In this document: piece after piece, positions 35,874-43,179 of the stretch
How positions within the stretch are numbered: position 1 is the first letter of the stretch
Layout: every line of letters starts with the position of its first letter
NCBI RefSeq assembly: GCF_000718305.1
Contig: NZ_JOFQ01000015.1
Coordinates: 62,001-126,000, forward strand
DNA length: 64,000 bases
Reading direction: 5' to 3'
Source of the DNA: Streptomyces niger
GTDB taxonomy: Bacteria; Actinomycetota; Actinomycetes; Streptomycetales; Streptomycetaceae
The notes under the pieces: generated by a model
Told to the model about the DNA's origin: nothing
Database searches by the model: none
The model's input: the letters and a program-made list of their open reading frames with translations, nothing else
Program-made: the position numbers and the translations under genes

Positions 35874-36752
35874 TCAGTCCTTGACCGCGCCGCCGAGCCC
35901 GGAGACCAGGCGGCGCTGTACGAGTACGAAGAAGACCAGGACCGGGACGGTCATCACCGTGGAGGCGGCCATGATTCCGCCCCAGTCGTTCTCGTCGGGC
36001 TTGAAGAAGACCAGCAGTGCCATGGGCAGTGTGGACTGAGAGACGTCGCTGATGAGGAACGACTTCGCGAACAGGAAGTCGTTCCAGGTGGAGATGAAGG
36101 AGAAGACGCTGGTCGCGGCCAGGCCGGGGAAGACCAGCGGGAAGAGGATGCGCCACAGGAAGCGGGCGCGGCTCGCGCCGTCGATGGCGGCCTGTTCCTC
36201 CAGGGCCTCGGGCACCGCCTTGACGAAGCCGCGCAGCATCCAGATGGCGAACGGCAGCGAGAAGGCGAGGTGCGGCAGGATCAGCGAGCCGAGGGTGTTG
36301 AGCTGGCCGAAGTCGCGCATGAGGAAGAACAGCGGGATGGTCAGCGCCTCGACCGGCACCATCTGTGCCACCAGGAACATGATCAGCAGGGTGGTGCGGA
36401 ACCGGAAGCGGAAGCGGGTGACCGCGACGGCGGCCAGGAAGGCGATCAGCGCGGAGGCGACGACGACCGTGCCCGCCACGAGCAGGCTGTTGAGGAAGTA
36501 CCGGCCGAAGTCCTGCTGCGCGAAGACGCGCCGGAAGGCGTCGAGGGAAGGGTCGAGGGTCCAGGGGCGTGGCTCGGTGGACTGGATCTCGCCGGCCGGT
36601 TTGAAGGCCGAGAGCACCATCCAGTACAGCGGGAAGGCGACGAGGGCGGCGATGAGGACGGCGGCGGCCTCGGCGGCGAGCCGGCCGGGCCGTCGGATGC
36701 GGAGACGACGGGCGCGGGGACTACGCATGTGGAACGTTCCGGGCGGGCTCAC
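35874..36752 (-). CDS. Sugar ABC transporter permease (MalG/CUT1 type)
   Basis: This 292-residue permease has six helices and belongs to the carbohydrate CUT1 family. The EAA loop reads EEQAAIDGASRARFLWRILF, followed by PLVFPGLAATSVFSFISTWN and DFLFAKSFL, which is typical of the MalG-like partner. The GTG start overlaps the previous stop (GTGA) with GGAGG upstream; an ATG at 36728 is the alternative. It pairs with the adjacent MalF-like permease. No ATPase gene is present in the operon, so it probably borrows a shared ATPase such as MsiK, as Streptomyces sugar importers do (established for the genus, inferred here). Confidence 0.87.
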   Translation of the reverse strand: MSPPGTFHMRSPRARRLRIRRPGRLAAEAAAVLIAALVAFPLYWMVLSAFKPAGEIQSTEPRPWTLDPSLDAFRRVFAQQDFGRYFLNSLLVAGTVVVASALIAFLAAVAVTRFRFRFRTTLLIMFLVAQMVPVEALTIPLFFLMRDFGQLNTLGSLILPHLAFSLPFAIWMLRGFVKAVPEALEEQAAIDGASRARFLWRILFPLVFPGLAATSVFSFISTWNDFLFAKSFLISDVSQSTLPMALLVFFKPDENDWGGIMAASTVMTVPVLVFFVLVQRRLVSGLGGAVKD

Positions 36753-37657
36753 AGTTCCTCCCCCTGGCGTCGCACGATGCGCAGGTGGACCAGCGTGACG
36801 GCGAGCAGGATCAGCAGCATCACCACGCCGATCGCCGAGCCGAGGCTGTACTGCGAGGAGGCGAACGCCTTCTGGTACGCGTAGACGTTGAGCACGAGGT
36901 TCTGCCGGGCGATGCCGCCGCCGTTCGTCATCACGTAGATCTGGGTGAAGATCTTGAAGTCCCAGATGATCGACTGGATGGTGACAACGAGGAGGATCGG
37001 CCGGAGCATCGGCGCCATGACGGAGCGCCAGGTACGCCACTGCGAGGCGCCGTCCAGCGCGGCGGCCTCCAGCACTTCGGAAGGGATCGCGCGGATTCCG
37101 GCGTAGACGGTCACCATCACGAAGGGGAACGAGCACCAGACGACTTCGAAGAGGACAAGTGCGAAGGCGCTGTAGCGCCCGTACGTCCAGGAGAAGTCCC
37201 CGAGCCCGAGCACCCGGTTGACCGGGCCGAAGTCGGGGTCGAAGAGGAAGACCCAGACGGTGGAGCCGGTGATGGCGGGGGTGGCCCAGGCGCCGAGCGC
37301 GGCCAGCATCAGGAGGAGCCGGGGCAGCGCCCGGACGCGGGTCAGCAGGACGGCGAGGGCGCAGCCGACGAGCAGGGTGGAGAGCACGCAGGCGGCGGCG
37401 AACAGCACGGTGGCGAGCAGCACCCGCCAGAACTCACCGTCGCCGAACAGCGTCGCGTAGTTGGCGAGCCCCTGGAAGGAGGTCGGCTGCCCGCCGCTGA
37501 CCTGGGCCTGGGTGTACTCCAGGAAGGAGATCAGGCCGAGCTGGTAGATCGGATAGACGAGCAGCGCGACGAGTACGGCGAGCGCGGGCAGCAGATAGAG
37601 CCAGGGCGTCCAGCGAGGGTGGCGCAGGCGTGCGGCGGTCAAAGGCGCGGTCCTCAC
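36749..37657 (-). CDS. Sugar ABC transporter permease (MalF/CUT1 type)
   Basis: This 302-residue permease has six helices, with the EAA loop LEAAALDGASQWRTWRSVMA and the following PMLRPILLVVTIQSIIWDFK, and a MalF-type N-terminal helix (LYLLPALAVLVALLVYPIYQ). The GTG start overlaps the binding-protein stop (GTGA) and its stop overlaps the next permease, so the three importer genes are translationally coupled. Confidence 0.87.
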   Translation of the reverse strand: MRTAPLTAARLRHPRWTPWLYLLPALAVLVALLVYPIYQLGLISFLEYTQAQVSGGQPTSFQGLANYATLFGDGEFWRVLLATVLFAAACVLSTLLVGCALAVLLTRVRALPRLLLMLAALGAWATPAITGSTVWVFLFDPDFGPVNRVLGLGDFSWTYGRYSAFALVLFEVVWCSFPFVMVTVYAGIRAIPSEVLEAAALDGASQWRTWRSVMAPMLRPILLVVTIQSIIWDFKIFTQIYVMTNGGGIARQNLVLNVYAYQKAFASSQYSLGSAIGVVMLLILLAVTLVHLRIVRRQGEEL

Positions 37658-38958
37658 TGCGCGGCGGTGAACGCGGCGTCCATCTTGCCGGCCGCGTCGT
37701 CGGAGGCCCGGCCCACTCCCTTACGGCCGCTGACGATCTCCTGGAACATGGTGGGGAGGATCAGCGAGGCGTCGATCTGGCCCCAGGCGGGCGAGGCGGG
37801 CACGGATTTGGCCCCGGCGTGCAGGGTCTTCACGAACGGCTCGACGAACGGTTCCTTCTCCGCCGCCTCGTCGAGCACGTCGGTGTAGGTGGGCAGGAAG
37901 CCCATGGCGTCGAACAGCCGGCGCTGGGAGTCCTTGCCGGCCAGCGACTTCATCAGGTCGACGGCCAGGGTGCGGTGCGAGGTGCTCTTCAGGACGCCGA
38001 TGTTGTTGCCGCCGGCGAAGGCCGGGGCGATGGAGTTCTTCCTCACGCCGGGCAGCGGGACGACCGCGTACCTGCCCTTGACCTTGCTCGCTTCGACGGC
38101 GGCGTGGCTGAAATCGCCGCCGATCGCCATGGCGGCCTTGCCCGAGGTGAAGGCGGTGACGGTGGCGTTGCCGCCCAGCGAAGCGCACTTGTCGGCCGGG
38201 CAGTTGGCGTCCCCGAAGAGCGAGGCGTACGCGGCGATGCCCTTGCGGGCCTGCGGGGTGTTGACGGCCGCCTTGTAGGTACCGTCCTTCCGCACCGCGA
38301 GTTCGCCGCCGTTGGCCCAGAGGAAGGGCAGGGCGCCGTAGGTGTACGCGCCGCCGACCGCGAGGCCGTAGAGCCCGGGTCTGGCCTTGTGCACCTTCTT
38401 CGCGGCGGAGATCAGTTCGTCCTGCGAGCGCGGCGGCTCGATGTTCAGGTCGTTCAGAACGTCGGTGCGGTAGTACAGCGCGCGGACGCCGACGAAGAAC
38501 GGCGCACCGTAGACCTTGCCGTCGACGGTCACCGACTGCTGTGCGGTGGGGTCGGCGTCCGCGGCATCGTCCCAGGCCTTGAACTCGGTGGTGACGTCGG
38601 CGAGTCCGCCGTCCCGGACGTAGCCGGCGGTGTCCGTGTTGCCGTACTCGATGAGGTCCGGCGCGCTCTCGGGGTCGTTGAAGGCGGCCTTGATGCGCTG
38701 GGCGCGGGTGTCGACCGGGATGTACTCGACCTGGACGTCGGTGCCCTTGTGCTGCTTCTCGAAGGCGGCGACGGCCGCGTCGACCACCTTCTCCTTGGGC
38801 TTGTTGCCGACCTCGCGGAACAGCCACACGCGAAGGGTCCCGCTCTTCTCGTCCTCGGGTGCCCGGCTCCCGGAGGTCTGGGGCGCGCAGGCGGTGACGG
38901 TGAGGCCGGCGAGGGCAAGTGCGGCCAGCGGAGCGGCTATTCGGGCGAACGGCTTCAT
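37654..38958 (-). CDS. Sugar-binding lipoprotein of the ABC importer
   Basis: This 434-residue lipoprotein has the lipobox LTVTACAP after a short signal peptide. The mature protein has the extracellular solute-binding family 1 pattern: TLRVWLFREVGNKPKEKVVD, AFNDPESAPDLIEYGNTDTA and VGVRALYYRTDVL. The ATG has AGGGGA upstream. With the co-transcribed intracellular hexosaminidase, chitobiose or another GlcNAc-containing oligosaccharide is the likely ligand (inference). DasR-like sites and a TTGC...GCAA palindrome lie upstream. Confidence 0.85.
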   Translation of the reverse strand: MKPFARIAAPLAALALAGLTVTACAPQTSGSRAPEDEKSGTLRVWLFREVGNKPKEKVVDAAVAAFEKQHKGTDVQVEYIPVDTRAQRIKAAFNDPESAPDLIEYGNTDTAGYVRDGGLADVTTEFKAWDDAADADPTAQQSVTVDGKVYGAPFFVGVRALYYRTDVLNDLNIEPPRSQDELISAAKKVHKARPGLYGLAVGGAYTYGALPFLWANGGELAVRKDGTYKAAVNTPQARKGIAAYASLFGDANCPADKCASLGGNATVTAFTSGKAAMAIGGDFSHAAVEASKVKGRYAVVPLPGVRKNSIAPAFAGGNNIGVLKSTSHRTLAVDLMKSLAGKDSQRRLFDAMGFLPTYTDVLDEAAEKEPFVEPFVKTLHAGAKSVPASPAWGQIDASLILPTMFQEIVSGRKGVGRASDDAAGKMDAAFTAAQ

Positions 38959-38980
38959 CGATTCCCCTACGGATCGAGCG

Positions 38981-38995
38981 TTGCAATATACGCAA
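38981..38995. promoter_or_regulatory. LacI/ROK-like inverted repeat before the sugar-importer operon
   Basis: TTGC (38981-38984) and GCAA (38992-38995) form an inverted repeat across seven bases (TTGCAATATACGCAA), 23 bases before the lipoprotein start. Similar TTGC...GCAA sites are common for LacI/ROK regulators of sugar uptake. No such regulator gene is in the window. Confidence 0.35.
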
Positions 38996-39055
38996 TGAAC
39001 GTTTCGCTCTGCACAACTGGCCCGGAGCATAGGGCGACCGCGAGGCGGCGACAAG

Positions 39056-39124
39056 GTCTACACCAATCGCGATCCAGGTACGGGGCCGCGTCTACACCAA
39101 TTCGCGATCCAGGTGCGGGGCCGC
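39056..39124. repeat. Tandem 34/35-bp repeat with DasR-like cores
   Basis: Copy A (39056-39089) and copy B (39090-39124) are nearly identical, both reading GTCTACACCAAT(T)CGCGAT and then CCAGGTRCGGGGCCGC. With the preceding G, copy A gives GGTCTACACCA, one mismatch from the core GGTCTAGACCA of the DasR site; copy B is weaker. DasR is the GntR-family GlcNAc-responsive repressor of Streptomyces, which would suit the hexosaminidase/importer operon starting about 100 bases away. Confidence 0.5.
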
Positions 39125-39152
39125 ACGGGGAGGCAATATCGGCCAATCAACT

Positions 39153-39185
39153 TAAGACGATTGTCTTAGTAAGACACGCGTCTTA
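39153..39185. promoter_or_regulatory. Twin TAAGAC-N4-GTCTTA operators
   Basis: Two identical palindromes stand one base apart: TAAGAC-GATT-GTCTTA (39153-39168) and TAAGAC-ACGC-GTCTTA (39170-39185). They lie 37-70 bases before the P450 start. Perfect, closely spaced, identical arms make this a strong operator, most likely for the TetR protein encoded third in the same operon. Confidence 0.75.
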
Positions 39186-39221
39186 CGGTGGCCGGGAAGC
39201 CGACGCCCGGAGGAGCCCCCC

Positions 39222-40445
39222 ATGACCGACGAGGCCACACCGATCCCTGACTACCCGTTCGACCAGCCCCACGTGTTGGAGCCGCCGCGCGAATGGGCCG
39301 AGAGCCGGTCCAAGTGCCCGGTCGCGCACGTGCGGATGCCCAGCGGCGACGTCGTGGGCCTGCTGACCGGGTACGACGAGGTCCGTACCCTGCTCGCCGA
39401 CCCGCGGTTCAGCCGCGACCTGTCCCGCAAGGGCGCGGCCCGCCTGTCCAACACCGAGGACGGCGGCCTGTTCAGCCGGACCACCGCCGGCACCGCCGAC
39501 ATCCAGGAGGGCCCCGGGCACCAGCGGTGGCGGCGGCTGCTCAGCCGGGCGTTCACCGTGAAGAAGATGGAGGCCTGGCGGCCCCGCGTCCAGGAGATGG
39601 CGGACGAGCTGATCGACGCCATGCTCGCCAAGGGAGCCCCGGTCGACCTCCGGCAGGAGCTGGCGCTGCCGCTGCCCGTCCGCGTCATCTGCGCGCTGCT
39701 GGGCGCGCCGAGCGAGGACCAGGAGAAGTTCGCGTACTGGTCCGAGGTGGCACTGACGCTCACCAAGTACTCGCAGGACGAGGTCGACGCCGCACAGCAG
39801 GCCTTCATGGACTACGCGTCGGACCTGGTGGAGCAGAAGCGCGCGCACCCCGGTGACGACCTGCTCAGTGAGCTGACCCAGATATCCGACAGCCAGGACG
39901 GCCGGCTCAGCCACGAGGAGTTGGTCTCCACCGCGCGCGGACTGCTGCTCGCGGGGCACGAGACCACCTCGAACATGATCCTGAAGATGACGGCGCTGCT
40001 GCTGTCCGAGCGGGAGCGGTACGAGGCCGTGGTCGCCGACCCGGAGCTGGTCACCGGCACCGTGGAGGAGTGCCTGCGGATGGACCCCCTCGCCGGTGTG
40101 GGCATCCCCCGCTTCATCACCGAGGACATCGAGGTCGGCGGGGAGCCGGTCGGCTCGGGCAGCAGCCTGCTGGTCAACCTGGCGGCCGCCAACCGGGACG
40201 CGCGCAAGTTCCCCGAGCCCGACCGCTTCGACGCGCACCGCGACAACAGCAGTCAGCACGTCACCTTCGGTGCCGGGCCGCACTTCTGCGTCGGCCAGAC
40301 GCTGGCCCGGGTGGAGCTGAAGGTCGTACTGGACACCTTCGCCCGCCGGCTGCCCGGCCTGCGGCTGCGGGACACTCCGGAACAGCTGCGCCAGCGCGAG
40401 GGCGTGGCGGCCGGTGGTCTGCAGGAACTGTGGGTCACGTGGTGA
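39222..40445 (+). CDS. Cytochrome P450
   Basis: This 407-residue soluble bacterial P450 has all family landmarks: the I-helix LLLAGHETTSNMI, the ExxR helix in VEECLRMDPLAGVG, and the haem loop VTFGAGPHFCVGQTLARVEL with the Cys ligand. An N-terminal SKCPVAHVRMPSGD matches many Streptomyces secondary-metabolite P450s (CYP105/107-like layout). The ATG has GGAGGAG upstream. It is followed by its ferredoxin and a TetR gene. The substrate is unknown. The operators suggest induction by a small molecule, perhaps for detoxification. Confidence 0.92.
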   Translation: MTDEATPIPDYPFDQPHVLEPPREWAESRSKCPVAHVRMPSGDVVGLLTGYDEVRTLLADPRFSRDLSRKGAARLSNTEDGGLFSRTTAGTADIQEGPGHQRWRRLLSRAFTVKKMEAWRPRVQEMADELIDAMLAKGAPVDLRQELALPLPVRVICALLGAPSEDQEKFAYWSEVALTLTKYSQDEVDAAQQAFMDYASDLVEQKRAHPGDDLLSELTQISDSQDGRLSHEELVSTARGLLLAGHETTSNMILKMTALLLSERERYEAVVADPELVTGTVEECLRMDPLAGVGIPRFITEDIEVGGEPVGSGSSLLVNLAAANRDARKFPEPDRFDAHRDNSSQHVTFGAGPHFCVGQTLARVELKVVLDTFARRLPGLRLRDTPEQLRQREGVAAGGLQELWVTW

Positions 40446-40484
40446 CGCGGCGCACCACCGGACGGCAGGGAGCGAGGAGGTAGC

Positions 40485-40679
40485 ATGAAGATCACCGTGG
40501 ACCAGGACGCGTGCTGCGGCAGCGGACTGTGCGTCCTCAGGGCCGACCGGGTGTTCGACCAGCGGGAGGAGGACGGCGTCGTGATGTTGCTGGAAGAGGC
40601 GCCGTCGACGGAGGACTTCGAAGACGTGCGCGCCGCGGCCGCGGGGTGCCCGACCGGAGCCATCCGACTCGCGGAATGA
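40485..40679 (+). CDS. [3Fe-4S]-type ferredoxin
   Basis: This 64-residue ferredoxin has Cys ligands in DACCGSGLCVLRA and CPTGAI (C-x5-C...C-P). The residue between is not a fourth Cys ligand, as expected for the 3Fe-4S ferredoxins that serve bacterial P450s. It lies 39 bases after the P450 with GGAGG upstream and overlaps the TetR start (ATGA). It should pass electrons to the adjacent P450; the reductase is elsewhere. Confidence 0.92.
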   Translation: MKITVDQDACCGSGLCVLRADRVFDQREEDGVVMLLEEAPSTEDFEDVRAAAAGCPTGAIRLAE

Positions 40680-41347
40680 ACACGACCGCGCCGGCCGCCT
40701 CGCCGTCCCCCCGCTCGGTGCTCGCACGGAACAAGCTGATGCGCACCGCGGAGCGGCTCTATGCCGAAAGGGGCTTCGCGAACGTCTCCGTACGGCAGAT
40801 CAGCGAGGCGGCCGGCCAGCGCAACAACTCCGCCGTGCAGTACCACTTCCACGGCCGCGACGAGCTCATCAAGGCGATCCTGTCGCGCTACACGGACGTC
40901 ATCGAGGAGCGGCGCATCGCGATGGTCGAGGCGCTCGGCACCGAGCGGACGGTGTCCCTGGAGGAGCACTTCACGTGCCTCATCATGCCGGGCGTCGAGT
41001 ACCACATCGAGGCCCCGGGGCCGACCTGGGGCGCCCGGTTCTTCGCCCAGGCGCTCGTCGAGCCGGCGCTGCGCGCGTACGTGATCCAGGAGCACCTGAA
41101 CACCCCGTCGCACCGCATCCTGGACACCTACGGCGCGGTGCGGCGGAAGGACGTCGATCCCGGCCTGCTCCAGCGGCACAACGCGATGGTGCGCCAGCTC
41201 AGCGTGCACGCCTTCGCCGAGCTGGAGCACGACCTGGCGAACGGCCGGATCGACCGTTCCGAGACGGAGGCCCGCTGGCGCCAGCTCGGCCAGGACCTCA
41301 TCACGGCCCTGTGCGGTCTCTCCGCGGCACTGCTGGGCCGAAGCTGA
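40676..41347 (+). CDS. TetR-family regulator of the P450 operon
   Basis: This 223-residue regulator has its N-terminal helix-turn-helix at about residues 15-65 (LMRTAERLYAERGFANVSVR, then QISEAAGQRNNSAVQYHFHG), a variant in which NNSAVQYHF replaces the usual TLYHYF. A large helical effector domain follows. Its ATG overlaps the ferredoxin stop. It is the obvious candidate to bind the twin TAAGAC palindromes upstream of the P450 and so autoregulate the operon (inference). Confidence 0.88.
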   Translation: MNTTAPAASPSPRSVLARNKLMRTAERLYAERGFANVSVRQISEAAGQRNNSAVQYHFHGRDELIKAILSRYTDVIEERRIAMVEALGTERTVSLEEHFTCLIMPGVEYHIEAPGPTWGARFFAQALVEPALRAYVIQEHLNTPSHRILDTYGAVRRKDVDPGLLQRHNAMVRQLSVHAFAELEHDLANGRIDRSETEARWRQLGQDLITALCGLSAALLGRS

Positions 41348-41364
41348 GCCGGCCGCCGGCCGGC
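41348..41364 (+). terminator. GC-rich hairpin after the TetR gene
   Basis: GCCGGCC (41348-41354) pairs with GGCCGGC (41358-41364) around a three-base loop, directly after the stop codon. It probably ends the P450 operon. Confidence 0.4.
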
Positions 41365-41480
41365 CCGGACCACCGGCAGGGCACAGCCGTCACCGCCGCC
41401 CGGCGGCCCGCACCGCGCGCGGCCCGTACCAGCGCCGCGTTGTCCGGTAACGACACAGGCCCGGCGGACGGGGCGCCGCG

Positions 41481-42026
41481 TCACCCGGGGCCGCCGGGCA
41501 GGACGTAGGAGGATCCGTCTTCCGCCCCCCAACCCACTTCTACCGTGCACCTGTTGAGTGGGTCGGCGTCGGCGAACACGCACAGGGCGCGCAAGCGCTG
41601 CCGGAGGCGGCGGGGGTCGGCGGGCGGGCCGCCGGGCGAGATGTCGGCGGCCAGCTTGTACGACCCGCGGCTGCCGGCGCGCAGCAGGTACGTCAGGTGC
41701 CAGACGTCGGTGCCGGGCAGTCGGTCCAGCAGCGAGCCGGTCAGGTCGTCGTGGTCGGTGAGGCCGTCGGCGAGCAGCAGTACATGGCCGGTGGCCCGGT
41801 GGCCGCGCCAGAGGAACGTCACCGCGCGGTCGCCGGACTCCCCCGCGGCCTCTTCGATCAGGGGCGTGCCGCGCCGTTCGGCGTCCGCCCAGAACGCGGC
41901 GAGCAGGGCGCCGCGTTCGGCTTCGGTGGCGGCGGTGGCGAGCCGGGCGGCGAGGCGTTCGACGCAGGGACCGGCCGTGCGGAACGGCCGCGAGTCCTGA
42001 GCGCCGGGACCGACGAGGACGTACAT
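41481..42026 (-). CDS. Enterochelin-esterase N-terminal domain protein (short)
   Basis: This 181-residue protein matches only the N-terminal (DUF3327) domain of Fes/IroD-type ferric-catecholate esterases: VTFLWRGHRATGHVLLLADG, LTDHDDLTGSLLDRLPGTDV and WHLTYLLRAGSRGSYKLAAD, ending in FADADPLNRCTVEVGW. The C-terminal hydrolase domain with the catalytic Ser, about 220 residues in full-length proteins, is missing. So it cannot hydrolyse siderophores in the known way. AGGAAA/GGGAAA lie before the ATG. An iron box lies 62 bases upstream, shared with the divergent reductase pair. Confidence 0.7.
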   Translation of the reverse strand: MYVLVGPGAQDSRPFRTAGPCVERLAARLATAATEAERGALLAAFWADAERRGTPLIEEAAGESGDRAVTFLWRGHRATGHVLLLADGLTDHDDLTGSLLDRLPGTDVWHLTYLLRAGSRGSYKLAADISPGGPPADPRRLRQRLRALCVFADADPLNRCTVEVGWGAEDGSSYVLPGGPG

Positions 42027-42087
42027 CTTTCCCGCTTTCCTGAGCGGCGGGCGGCCCCTGTGACCGCCCTGCCGCGACCATACATAG

Positions 42088-42106
42088 TTAGGTTAGCCTA
42101 AGCTAA
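42088..42106. promoter_or_regulatory. Iron box (DmdR/IdeR site), divergent
   Basis: TTAGGTTAGCCTAAGCTAA matches the 19-base consensus TTAGGTTAGGCTAACCTAA at 17 positions. It lies between the leftward esterase-domain gene and the rightward reductase genes, so iron-loaded DmdR/IdeR should repress both when iron is plentiful. Confidence 0.8.
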
Positions 42107-42148
42107 CTTCATTGGTCCTACGGATTTGTCCCGCCCGGGAGGCCGCCC

Positions 42149-42640
42149 ATGCGTCTGCTCGTCACCGGCCGCGCCGGATTCACCGGCTCGCCCTTTCTCA
42201 GGGCACTGCTGTCCGCCACCCCTGTGAGCGCCCCGCGCGCCGTCACCGTGCTCGACCCGTCCGCCGGCCGCGGCCCCGCCGGGCCACCGCCCTTCGCCGG
42301 CCGGGCCTGCGTCGACCACGTACCCGGCGACGTCCACGACGGCCCGTTGGTACAGGAACTGATGCGCCACCACGAGCTCGTCGTCCACCTCGCCGAAGAA
42401 CCCGAAGCGGCCCGCACCGGCTCCGACCTGCCGGGCACCCGCACCCTCCTCCGGTCGGCCGTGCACGCCGGGGTGACCCGGTTCGTCTACGTCTACGACC
42501 ACTACCGGGCGTTGCGGCTGACACTCGACGGCGGCGCGGCCGGACAGGTCCACGACCTCGGCGACGGGGCCGAACTGACCGCCGCCGAGCTGACCGGCCG
42601 GCTGCTCGCCGAGTGCGGCCGCTCGGGAGGCGCGCGATGA
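42149..42640 (+). CDS. RmlB-like sugar-nucleotide reductase with the catalytic core missing
   Basis: This 163-residue protein has an RmlB-type start (MRLLVTGRAGFTGSPFLRAL, then CVDHVPGDVHD) and an RmlB-type end (DHYRALRLTLDGGAAGQVHD, GAELTAAELTGRLL). These are joined at about residue 112, where roughly 100 residues, including the Tyr-x3-Lys catalytic pair and Thr/Asp-Glu, are absent. The frame is intact, as if by an in-frame deletion. It may still bind a dinucleotide but should not be a dTDP-glucose dehydratase. The ATG has GGGAGG seven bases upstream and follows the iron box. Confidence 0.65.
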   Translation: MRLLVTGRAGFTGSPFLRALLSATPVSAPRAVTVLDPSAGRGPAGPPPFAGRACVDHVPGDVHDGPLVQELMRHHELVVHLAEEPEAARTGSDLPGTRTLLRSAVHAGVTRFVYVYDHYRALRLTLDGGAAGQVHDLGDGAELTAAELTGRLLAECGRSGGAR

Positions 42641-43179
42641 GCTGCTGGCTGGTGACCGGAGCGGACGGCGAGGTCGGGCGCGGGCTGTGCGCGCTGCTGC
42701 GCGCGAACGGCCAGCGGTTCCTGCCGCTGGGCCGGGACGACCTCGACCTCGGCGACGCGGCGGCCGTGCAGACCACCCTGCTGCGCACGCGACCCGCCGT
42801 GGTCGCGCACTGCGACGCCCGGCCCGGCCCGGGCGAGCCGCCCTCCGGGCCACGGGCCGTCCGCGGCGAACTCGACGCCCTGCGGGTGCTCGCCCGGGCC
42901 TGCGGCCGGCTCGACGCCTGCCTGCTGCACCTGGCCGCGGGCCGGACGCTGTGCACGACCTCGCTGTACGCGGCACACGGCCGCTCCGTGGTGCACGAGG
43001 AACTGCCGGACACCGCGCCCGGCGCCCCGCGGCGGCACCCCGACGGCGGCTGCCGGGCACCGGATTGGGTGTGTGACGTGGCCGAACGGCTCTACGCACT
43101 GGGCAGTACGCCGGGTGGCCGGGCGGCCGGCGGGCTTCGCCCGGCCCCCGCCGTCAGCGGCGCGCCCGGGCACCGCTGA
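42637..43179 (+). CDS. RmlD-like reductase fragment with the catalytic core missing
   Basis: This 180-residue protein has an RmlD-like nucleotide-binding start (CWLVTGADGEVGRGLCALLR, RDDLDLGDAAAVQTTLLRTR) and a line resembling the dehydrorhamnose reductase fold up to about residue 110. The Tyr-x3-Lys motif and most of the C-terminal half are lost, replaced by a short Arg/Pro-rich end. The ATG overlaps the preceding stop (ATGA). It converges with, and overlaps by 26 bases, the condensation-domain gene. Likely degraded or repurposed. Confidence 0.55.
   Translation: MSCWLVTGADGEVGRGLCALLRANGQRFLPLGRDDLDLGDAAAVQTTLLRTRPAVVAHCDARPGPGEPPSGPRAVRGELDALRVLARACGRLDACLLHLAAGRTLCTTSLYAAHGRSVVHEELPDTAPGAPRRHPDGGCRAPDWVCDVAERLYALGSTPGGRAAGGLRPAPAVSGAPGHR

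Noticed and set aside
37654..38958. Possible naming of the importer as DasABC or NgcEFG
   Set aside because: The sequence alone did not distinguish these systems; only the family and a likely GlcNAc-oligosaccharide role are claimed.
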